Notes under the pieces: generated by a model
Seen by the model: the letters and a program-made list of their open reading frames with translations, nothing else
Database searches by the model: none
Told to the model about the DNA's origin: nothing
Shown here: in pieces, positions 57,281-64,000 of the stretch
Numbering within the stretch: position 1 is the first letter of the stretch
How the letters are laid out: each line of letters starts with the position of its first letter
Assembly (NCBI GenBank): GCA_030374805.1
Contig: JARGSG010000014.1
Location: 558,001 to 622,000 of the forward strand
Reading direction: 5' to 3'
Length of the DNA: 64,000 bases
Source: Gracilaria gracilis
Taxonomy: Eukaryota > Rhodophyta > Florideophyceae > Gracilariales > Gracilariaceae
Made by a program: the position numbers and the translations under genes

Positions 57281-57757
57281 ATGGCACAAACGAACCTATC
57301 AGCCAATCCGCCGCCGTCAGCGCCGTCTAGGTTGCCGCCCCCGGCACAAATGCTTCAACATGCCTTGACAAGCGGGTCCGGTCCAATGGCGGTTCATCAG
57401 TCTCCCGCCCGAAAAGCACCCCAGTGCACCACTCAAGTGGAACAAATACAACCGCTTGATGGCCTTTTGTACGGGTCTTTGAGAGTTCATCTGGCGCTCG
57501 GTTTATCTTCGGCGCCTCGTATTTCCGATGGTGATTGGGGCCTTCCTTGCGTTGCTCCTAAATACGTCCCGCCTGATGCCGATGAATCGCGATTCAGGGA
57601 GGCTTTGAAGCAAGACTACACCATTGAGAAGCTTAAGAAAATGTTCTTGTCGCGATGTCGTTCGGCGTTCAAGAAGTCTATCATGCGGAGAAGATCATGT
57701 GAGAAACGAGCGCAGATTGATAAGAAGATTTGCGCCTCTTTTGTGCAACCAGAATGA
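57281..57757 (+). CDS. unknown 158-residue protein
   Basis: From ATG 57281 the protein starts MAQTNLSANPPPSAPSRLPP, a Pro/Ser-rich stretch of about 55 residues. A compact-looking region follows (PLDGLLYGSLRVHLALGLSS, DGDWGLPCVAPKYVPPDADE). The C-terminus is a basic helix (EKLKKMFLSRCRSAFKKSIM, RRRSCEKRAQIDKK). No family is recognised. A nuclear or nucleolar location is possible because of the basic end. The frame upstream is open without an ATG. Divergent from eL38. Confidence 0.5.
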   Translation: MAQTNLSANPPPSAPSRLPPPAQMLQHALTSGSGPMAVHQSPARKAPQCTTQVEQIQPLDGLLYGSLRVHLALGLSSAPRISDGDWGLPCVAPKYVPPDADESRFREALKQDYTIEKLKKMFLSRCRSAFKKSIMRRRSCEKRAQIDKKICASFVQPE

Positions 57758-58475
57758 CTGGGAGTGATTTGCCATTTCTGAAGCTGAAGTTTGTTGCCGG
57801 ACAAACTCTGTTTCACATCGCTTTTTTGAGTACCAGCTAAGCGTTTTTTTGTTGCCCATATACTGTTTCACCTGCCTGTCGCCTGGTTGGTAACGTTTCC
57901 GCCATTTTTGTACTCCATATCGGCGCTAACACAGAAAAGATCGGTATCATGTATTCATCAAACATCGCACGATGTCTGGCAAGCGTTGGGATTCAGCTTT
58001 TGACCGCTGAACATATTGTTCATCCACTGCGACCGCTATGCCCACAAACTGAAATAGGATAGAACTGAACATATGAATCCCCGATGTGGTGTTGGAAAAA
58101 GCAACTGCCGTCCTCAGACATCATGGAGATCGTTTGGGCGACGTGGCCGCATCCAACCCAGAACTTGGCCTCTATCTACCTAATCATACGAACTCGCGAG
58201 TCTATTCATTCATTCATACCGCCAACATACGTTCGTTATTATTTGGACCTATCGGCCCGAGCCGGACCGCGGGAAACACAGTTTGGAGTCCGAACTTTTG
58301 GACTGTGCTCGGGAAAACAACCGTCGGATCAAACAAGATCTTCATGATGATGTGCACCAACGTTCAACGACAACCGGCCGGGGTCGTTTGCCAAACCATA
58401 CGCAGCACGTAAAAATCGGCCACTTTCAGGTTGCAGAGACCATTCAAGTTCAACGGCAAGCTCACTGCACACAGC
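57758..58475. other. intergenic region upstream of translin
   Basis: About 720 bases. Open frames at 58084-58412 overlap in two frames and have no motif; one starts with GTG. It presumably holds the 3' UTR of the previous gene and the translin promoter. Confidence 0.4.
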
Positions 58476-59279
58476 ATGACAGAAATCGGAAAGGTATTTG
58501 ATTCGTTGAGCGATGCATTCGCTGCTCAAGATGTGATTCGTGAGAGAATACGTGCGAAGCGCGACGAAGCTCATGTTGTGATACATTCGGCAGTGCGTTC
58601 TGTCCAAACTCTTGTGCGCTCTGCGGACCTTTCAGACGGAATAGAAGAAGCCAAGAAAGCGCTTTTGAAGACGGGGCCTGCTGTTAAGGCAATCGAGGAC
58701 GTGTTGCCCTCTGACCCGGGATGCATTCATCGCTACGTCGATTTCTGGCATCATCAACTGCAATCGATTGCCATGGTATGCGCCGTCGTCGATGCCCTCT
58801 CAGGCGGCACCTTGACGCAACTCGATGAGATTAGCTTCAAGATTGGGGCAAGTATTCACATCCCTCTTGAACACTACCTCGGTGGAATATGCCAGTCCTT
58901 ATCGGAACTCACTCGCCTGTCGCGAAATCGCGTCATTCGCCAGGATTACGAGACTCCCATTGCTTGTTTTCGTTTTGCGTCGTATGTGTTTGATGGGCTC
59001 AAGCAGCTTAATCTCAAGAACGATTTCTTGCGAAAGAAGTATGACGGCGTCAAATACGAGGTCAACCACATGGAGAATATAATGTATGACCTCACTATCA
59101 GAGGTTTGGCTTCAAACAGCAAGAAGAGACCGGCGGAGAGTGATATTGCACCACCAGCCCGGAAAGCCAACCATACAAAGGATCACATGATTGTCAGTCC
59201 TGCTAATGAGGAGAAAGAAGCGCCGCTCGAGACTGCAATGACCGATGATGACCTGAACGGCAAAGGAGCCAAAAACTGA
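58476..59279 (+). CDS. TSN: translin
   Basis: A 267-residue helical protein. Translin forms octameric rings, alone or with TRAX as the C3PO endonuclease, which trims RNA strands and tRNA fragments. The N-terminus MTEIGKVFDSLSDAFAAQDV and IRERIRAKRDEA match the first translin helices. The C-terminal half has IPLEHYLGGICQSLSELTRL, LSRNRVIRQDY and the strongly conserved LNLKNDFLRKKYDGVKYEV and MYDLTIRGL. The catalytic acidic residues belong to TRAX, and none are expected here. A 40-residue tail (SKKRPAESDIAPPARK and onward) extends past the usual end and carries a KKRP nuclear-type patch. The start at the ATG matches the family start; upstream frame is open only through TTG. Confidence 0.93.
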   Translation: MTEIGKVFDSLSDAFAAQDVIRERIRAKRDEAHVVIHSAVRSVQTLVRSADLSDGIEEAKKALLKTGPAVKAIEDVLPSDPGCIHRYVDFWHHQLQSIAMVCAVVDALSGGTLTQLDEISFKIGASIHIPLEHYLGGICQSLSELTRLSRNRVIRQDYETPIACFRFASYVFDGLKQLNLKNDFLRKKYDGVKYEVNHMENIMYDLTIRGLASNSKKRPAESDIAPPARKANHTKDHMIVSPANEEKEAPLETAMTDDDLNGKGAKN

Positions 59280-59401
59280 CGCGCAAAACTGGTCTAAGTA
59301 TTCTACATCACGTCTTACCATTCACTCCGCCCGCGTCCGAGGGTAAGGGATTAATGTTACATTCAGAACGAGCCTAGCTGTTGTTTGCGGTGACTAATCC
59401 A

Positions 59402-60402
59402 CTACCGCTCTGGGGCCAACCTAAAGTAACTCTTCAAAAATTCGAAGCAGGACATCGTAATAGCAGTTCCTGGCATTATCCACAGCACGCGTGCTGACGT
59501 GCCTCGGAAGAAGCTGTGAATCCCCTCTTCCCGAGCAATACTCTTCATTGCGTCCCATGTACCGGCGTATCGTGACGTCCCACGCGTCACATCTCCCTGG
59601 GTTTGAATCCTCGTCTTTACCACATCCAGCGGAGTGGTGCAAGCAGCAGCTATGGCCCCTGCACCAGCTGCGCTCGCAGCTGTGCGTGCCGTAGAGCCGT
59701 CTCCGCCAAGGCTTTTGAAGCGCTCGTATGCCATGAAGTAGATCATCGAATATGGACCAAACACGCCAACTGTGAGCCCATACCCTTTAAATAAAGCACG
59801 CGGACCTTCGTGAGCTATCAAATCCTTTGCTATTACCGCTGTGTGTGCGGCAGCAAGCGCTCCGGTGCGAACCTGAGCTCGTTGTTTGATAACCTCCATA
59901 GGCACCCAAAACACGGCTGACACAGTTTCGGCAACAAGCCCAGAAGCTAAGTGTATCACTGGAGATGTGTCTGGTATTCCTGTTGCACTCGCGGTGTATT
60001 GCTTAGAGTAGTCATACGTTGAAAGATAGGTAGCAACTGCCGGGGCTTGCATTGTTACAGATATGCCGAAACCTCTGTACAATCCTTGCACTCCATCTCT
60101 TGTGATGATATCGGCCAAAGCGGTCTGCAAGCTTGCGGTCCGTGATGTGGACACCATAAGCCGCGAACGTAGAGTATCGAGAGGATGTACGATTGACCTG
60201 GAAAGAGTGCCGGCAAAAGCGGACGCCAAAAGCAGAGATACACCCATCTTTTCCGCGAGATAAGCGATCCTCTTGATCTGTTGTTCACAAGTAGGTCCTC
60301 CTGGAACGAGCGTACGACTTTCGTCTTCGAAGTCGGCTTCGATATCCAACTCAGGGGACTCGAAGGAAAGATTTGTTGCTCTAGCGTGAAAAACTTGGCT
60401 CG
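59402..60402 (-). CDS. mitochondrial carrier family (SLC25) protein
   Basis: Three tandem carrier repeats of about 100 residues, each with the P-x-[DE]-x-x-[KR] signature: VHPLDTLRSRL, VPMEVIKQRAQ and TPLDVVKTRIQ, with GLYRGF, LFKGYG and FFRGTSARV as the following helix motifs. This inner-membrane family moves metabolites. The substrate cannot be read safely, though SAM or iron carriers are possible from the style. The body has no ATG before residue 35 of the frame from 60349. A 25-base first exon at 60781-60757 (MVSPVATE) with donor GTATGT, joined to an acceptor at 60403, gives a phase-correct 341-residue protein. A start at ATG 60247 would still include all six helices. The body is sure; the 5' exon is a model. 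Confidence 0.85.
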
Positions 60403-60781
60403 CTGAAAACTGTGCAGCAACACTTTCGATCTATGAACGTATGAATTGTCTGCGAAGATGTGTGAGCGATAGCCTCAGATCACAGGAAGGGAGGATGGCT
60501 CGAGGTCTTCTCCTGTTGCGGTTGTGGTCCATCCCATGACAACCAGAAAACGTTTAATACGAGCGATTTTTTTGGGACAGGGAACAAGGCGTTCGAGCCT
60601 CCAACTCTCGAGGGCAAGAACAGTGAGAAGTCGTGCAGAACATATTCATGCCAACCACTTCTCGGGTGCCAGTAACGTTTCATAGAGCAAACAGATTTGC
60701 GTATTCCGTTCTTCGGGTCAAGATGCTTGAAAGACATACGAAGGTACTGTACATACCTTCAGTAGCTACAGGGCTCACCAT

Positions 60782-61999
60782 GAAGACTTGGTAGAAATTT
60801 GTCAACACCCGCACTTCGCTATGATTCGCGGCTGGGGATGATATGTATTTCTCTCTCTCTCGCTCCATGTGAAACGCGTACGTTAATTCGTCGCACGCGT
60901 GGGTTTGGTAAAGACCCAACAGCCTATAACCCTTCTACATCGCAGCCACAAACTACTAATCAGTAGCTGTGCTACACTTACGGGCTACGACAAGAAGGTA
61001 TTAGATTCGCATCTGGGATGATGGTCATAGCACAGCGAGCCATGGAAGCACTCGCAGTTGCCGTGCCATGAGCCACACCCGATGACTGACCTTCTATCCA
61101 CAGCAACTGGTGGTTAGTTGTGGAATCCCTGCATCTGTTTGCCTTGGTGTAGCGCAGCTGTGACGATGTTATGATCCTTGAAAACCACCCGAAGAGGCTT
61201 TAAGAGTCGTCCTATGCGGAACAAGATGAACGTGATCTTGGATAAAACGTTTTAATGGTCAAAGAGGAAATGAATACATAGTCTCGCTTTTGTTGATACA
61301 AATCGTCATTGTATTGTAGCTCTCTACAATGTCATTATATACTCATCGCCTTCGTGCTCAGGAGTAAGTTTTGAGTGGCTTTACAGCTTCAGAAACCAAC
61401 TCGAAATTCGAGATGACTCGTGACAGTTCCCTTGCAAGAAGAGCTTTAATCGAGCTTTGTTGTCCCCAGTGCGAGCTTAGTGAACACACTCAAGCCGTTG
61501 ATCACTCGAGGACTTAGATCTGTGTACAGATACTGTGACGTACGCGTATGTGATCCAGAGGTGCAAATAGTTATTGGGTTTTTGGTCCTACATCATGACA
61601 TAGTTTGACCGTCTTGACCGTCAAACTATGCCGTGGCAGTTGAACTGCCGAACTGCACACCTCCACTGGAAGGAGTGGCAAACCTCGATGGATTCTATGG
61701 ATTCTATCGCGAATGTTTTGATTAAGAATACTCATCTGGCCTACACCGTATGCGTGCGGTAGATATACAAACGCTACTCACCAACGCGGGAAAGAGATAG
61801 GCAGATGAATAAATGCGTTTGCAAGTTTCTTTTTGCGTAATAATAATAATAGTAGTTATGGGACATGGGGAGTAATTGGAAAGTAAAAGGGGAGCGAGAC
61901 GTCGAAAACTTCGTGTTCTTGCGTTCTTCGCGAACAAAACTCTTCTGCGCTCATGACGTCAGGCGTCTTGACAACTCCACGACATTGTTTGATATACAA
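60782..61999. other. long intergenic region with small palindromes
   Basis: About 1.2 kb without a supported gene. It includes the hairpins listed separately near 61.6 kb and a CT-repeat (60852-60864). An (AAT)-rich patch is at 61840-61852. Confidence 0.45.
61599..61650. repeat. adjacent palindromes
   Basis: CATAGTTTGAC (61599-61609) and GTCAAACTATG (61620-61630) form a perfect 11-base inverted repeat around a 10-base spacer. The spacer region also holds a direct TTGACCGTC repeat. GGCAGTTGAACTGCC at 61635-61649 is a second palindrome with 7-base arms. No gene is attached to them. Confidence 0.6.
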
Positions 62000-63163
62000 T
62001 CAGTGATGAGCGTTTGCACATGGACCGTTCTTTGACTCTCTGTCATTCTTCCCACTGTCTCTTTCTGTGGGAGAGGCGTTTTTCTTCCCTTCCCACTCTG
62101 AACCCCCCGCATCTCGCCTCTTATTAGTCTTCGACAAAATTGAACCGTTCGGAAGAGATACACCGGAGGGTAACTCTAGCTTCAGCTTTTCGTTTGATGT
62201 GGACGATGATTTCGGAGAAGACCTCGGAAAAGATCTCGGAGACATGCGAGGGGAACTGTTCCTTACCCCTTGGGATCTTCTCATACTCATTGGTAACTTC
62301 TCTGCTCTGTGAAGCATTAAAGCCTCATGCTCAAGCGTCTTTCGATTCTGACGGAAGAATTCCCGATAATGAGTAGAGGTCTTGCCCTCTACTCTCATCT
62401 GCATCGAAATCGCCTTCCAATCAAGCCCGTGTATAGACAACGCGCGCGCAAACGCCTTTCGATCAATACCTTCAAAGTCTATGAGTCCGAGGTCAATTAT
62501 AATACGTTCAGAACGTTTCATTATCACGACGGACATGTCCGCGAACCAAGGGTGAATCTGCCCGCTGCCATCGTTAATACCAAAGTCGTCCGCACTTGCT
62601 CCAGCCCCAGATATAATGGCGTCTGCTTCTTCCCTAGTAGGCTCTTCGTGACCTTGCACGGTGTTTGTTGTGCGTTTCATGGCTGCCTGTATAATATGCT
62701 GTCTCAAGGTACCCTTCCTCTTCATAGATTGGTACTCCTTCACAAGCTGCTTGAGACCCAAGTTGATCTTGTTTGTGTAGTAAAAGTAGCTACAGTCTCT
62801 GCTCGACTTGTGTGTCAGAAACCCAGATATTTTCCTGAAGTTCTTCGGGTACGCAAGAAACTTGTCCAGAAAGATGAGCTTCTCTTCAAATCGCCACGGA
62901 TTCACAGCACGAGACGCAAGAAAATCCGCCAGGGGGTCCTCAATGAGCACAGAGGTGCAGGGAACCGGAGTCTTTGTCAAGCCCTGATCGGGAATACGAG
63001 CCAGCGTTTTCGACCAAATGGCATTAAAGCCGGGTGTGCCACCAGCTGCGTCAATTTCGGCCAGCTGTGCGTCAAGACCAGACATGCCATTCATATGCCC
63101 GTTGGGGCTGATGGAAGGAAAAAGCTTAGTACTCGTTCGCCCTGAACTGGTTCTCTGAGTCAA
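62000..63163 (-). CDS. N-CoR/SMRT-like SANT corepressor, 3' part
   Basis: A frame of 387 residues that lacks an initiating ATG near its start and joins, after a one-base frame change, to the frame at 63160-64000. It carries a first SANT domain of the N-CoR/Snt1 type: WRFEEKLIFLDKFLAYPKNF, then KISGFLTHKSSRDCSYFYYT, where N-CoR has DKFIQHPKNFG and DCVLYYYLTK. A preceding helix (GMSGLDAQLAEIDAAGG) and LARIPDQGL sit where N-CoR has its GLSEQE helix and the IPPM stretch. A second SANT-like segment lies at about 235-275 (FEGIDRKAFARALSIHGLDW, REFFRQNRK). The tail is Ser, Pro and Lys rich. N-CoR proteins bring class I histone deacetylases to repressed genes. Family evidence is good; the second SANT is weaker. 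Confidence 0.75.
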   Translation of the reverse strand: MTQRTSSGRTSTKLFPSISPNGHMNGMSGLDAQLAEIDAAGGTPGFNAIWSKTLARIPDQGLTKTPVPCTSVLIEDPLADFLASRAVNPWRFEEKLIFLDKFLAYPKNFRKISGFLTHKSSRDCSYFYYTNKINLGLKQLVKEYQSMKRKGTLRQHIIQAAMKRTTNTVQGHEEPTREEADAIISGAGASADDFGINDGSGQIHPWFADMSVVIMKRSERIIIDLGLIDFEGIDRKAFARALSIHGLDWKAISMQMRVEGKTSTHYREFFRQNRKTLEHEALMLHRAEKLPMSMRRSQGVRNSSPRMSPRSFPRSSPKSSSTSNEKLKLELPSGVSLPNGSILSKTNKRRDAGGSEWEGKKNASPTERDSGKNDRESKNGPCANAHH

Positions 63164-64000
63164 TAGCGCAGAACGCCTTTTGTAGAGAGCAGTAGAAATC
63201 GATCTCGGTCACGTATAGCCTCGCGCTTATCTTTTGAGCGCTTATCACGAGCAGACTTTAGCCTCCTTAACCACGTCTCCCTCGATATTGAATACTCACG
63301 AGCAAGTCTCCGTCTTCGCTCGAGGGCGGTGTGGCGGCGACGCTTGAGCTCATGCGCCACTTTTCTAAGTACTTCCTCTGAAACCTTTGACAGCACCAGC
63401 TTGGACGGAGATGATACAGGAGCAAGTCCCACTTCAGTATCGCTACAGATTTCTCTACACTCGGCTTCAGCCGCAGCGGCCTTGGCACGGTTATGAGTGA
63501 GTAATAATCGAAACGCTACGTGCAGCGGAGCAGGAGAGGGTTTTGGTCGTTTTAACATTGGTTGCAGTTCAGCGCTCTCCAATATCTTCTTTGCCAATGC
63601 TGCATACCTCTTCGTATGCGAGTCGGCGTCAGCATGAATTCTATGATCACTCTTCTTCTTTTTTGGCGAGCGCACGTTTGGTCGAGGTTTTGCCATCTTG
63701 TTGCGAAGGTTGCCAAGCTCTCGTTCCAGCGAAATAATCCTCGCCTCTACTTCATGAATCTGAGCGGTGAGTTCTCTGCTTGAGCCTGGCGTCCCAGGCG
63801 CTGATGGGGGCGTAGGAGGCAGAGGCAAAGACATGGACGGGGCGCCCTTGATAAGAGTCTTGATCGACGACAGTTTATCGTTCACTGAGGGACGTCGTCG
63901 GACGCGAGGAGACGATTTCATCATGGAAAGCGCCGGACCAGCTGCCGAGAAGCTGGGAATTAGTGGTGGCCCGTCAAAGCTGCTCCTCGCAGACAACCTG
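63160..64000 (-). CDS. N-CoR/SMRT-like SANT corepressor, 5' part, runs off the window
   Basis: The frame is open to the window edge, with a first in-window ATG at 63924 (MMKSSPRV), so the true start may lie outside. It contains a Pro/Ser-rich start, a coiled segment (ELTAQIHEVEARIISLEREL), a KKKKSD nuclear patch and a long basic helix (HELKRRRHTALERRRRLARE, RETWLRRLKSARDKRSKDK). The helix corresponds in position and style to the basic helices before the deacetylase-activating region of N-CoR. It stops at 63160 just as the second frame takes over. The break lies next to an AAAA run (plus strand 63178-63181 region); one extra base there would make a single continuous frame reading STKRRSALLTQRTSS. 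A sequencing error or a real mutation are both possible; no plausible intron fits. Confidence 0.65.
   Translation of the reverse strand, partial: RLSARSSFDGPPLIPSFSAAGPALSMMKSSPRVRRRPSVNDKLSSIKTLIKGAPSMSLPLPPTPPSAPGTPGSSRELTAQIHEVEARIISLERELGNLRNKMAKPRPNVRSPKKKKSDHRIHADADSHTKRYAALAKKILESAELQPMLKRPKPSPAPLHVAFRLLLTHNRAKAAAAEAECREICSDTEVGLAPVSSPSKLVLSKVSEEVLRKVAHELKRRRHTALERRRRLAREYSISRETWLRRLKSARDKRSKDKREAIRDRDRFLLLSTKGVLRY

Noticed and set aside
58084-58412. Overlapping frames before translin
   Set aside because: One uses GTG, both lack motifs, and the conserved translin start lies downstream at its own ATG.
14754-60349. Longer N-termini for TRM6, sirtuin, FBT, NAD(P)-binding, glycosyltransferase-like, bromodomain and translin genes
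   Set aside because: The extra codons open with TTG, GTG or similar and not ATG. I used the first ATG in frame in each case.
1-64000. CRISPR arrays, bacterial operons, rRNA genes and virus-like elements
   Set aside because: No spaced direct repeats, Shine-Dalgarno spacing, rRNA stretches or supported capsid, envelope or LTR features were seen.

Overview
This is a stretch of nuclear DNA from a photosynthetic eukaryote, most likely a red alga (Rhodophyta). About 33 protein genes stand on both strands, most as one uninterrupted reading frame. The few introns I can place are short GT-AG introns (84, 77, 126, 97 and 78 bases, plus a weaker 354-base model). A plastid is implied by a chloroplast-type HSP90, a folate-biopterin transporter-type carrier, a DUF1415 protein and several transit-like leaders. 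Two leaders, MPAFVPP (HSP90) and MNAFILSP (gene at 9.6-10.3 kb), carry the early phenylalanine known from red algal and glaucophyte transit peptides. I cannot name the genus.

Layout. 0-1.6 kb: the 3' end of a LINE-like retrotransposon and unassigned DNA. 1.6-10.3 kb: a Tudor-like protein, a small spliced helical protein, tRNA-Val(CAC), Elp6, Tsr1, the class I ribonucleotide reductase large subunit and a plastid membrane protein. 12-23.6 kb: a bHLH factor and a DUF89/ARMT1 protein head to head, Trm6, the five-RRM protein Mrd1/RBM19, a SIRT6/7-like sirtuin and an unrecognised 540-aa protein. 24-26.5 kb: a gene-free patch of decayed LINE ends. 26.7-44.3 kb: DUF1415, a 1087-aa ankyrin/RING protein, an FBT transporter, an NAD(P)-binding protein, a rhodanese, two unknown genes, a membrane-anchored glycosyltransferase-like protein, a bromodomain/Tudor protein and an ICME-like hydrolase. 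44.4-47 kb: an NDUFAF2-like assembly factor, a tiny membrane protein, a MITE-like element and another LINE end. 47.5-60.8 kb: plastid HSP90, a coiled-coil unknown, a multi-pass membrane protein, ethanolamine/choline kinase, ribosomal protein eL38, a small unknown, translin and a mitochondrial carrier. 62-64 kb: an N-CoR/SMRT-like SANT corepressor whose reading frame is interrupted once; it runs off the window.

Many genes act in RNA and ribosome biology (Elp6, Tsr1, Trm6, Mrd1, eL38, translin) or chromatin (sirtuin, bromodomain/Tudor, SANT corepressor, Tudor-like). They are scattered on both strands and I see no operon-like logic. Several pairs are head to head over GC-rich shared upstream regions (about 13, 21.5 and 50 kb), and some convergent pairs nearly touch (Elp6/Tsr1 stop codons are 10 bases apart). 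I found no CRISPR array, no rRNA, no virus-like element that I could support, and no clearly new multi-gene system. The best leads are the two LINE 3'-end types, the 485-bp MITE-like element, the corepressor frame break and several orphan genes. All names come from reading the sequence; no database search was run.
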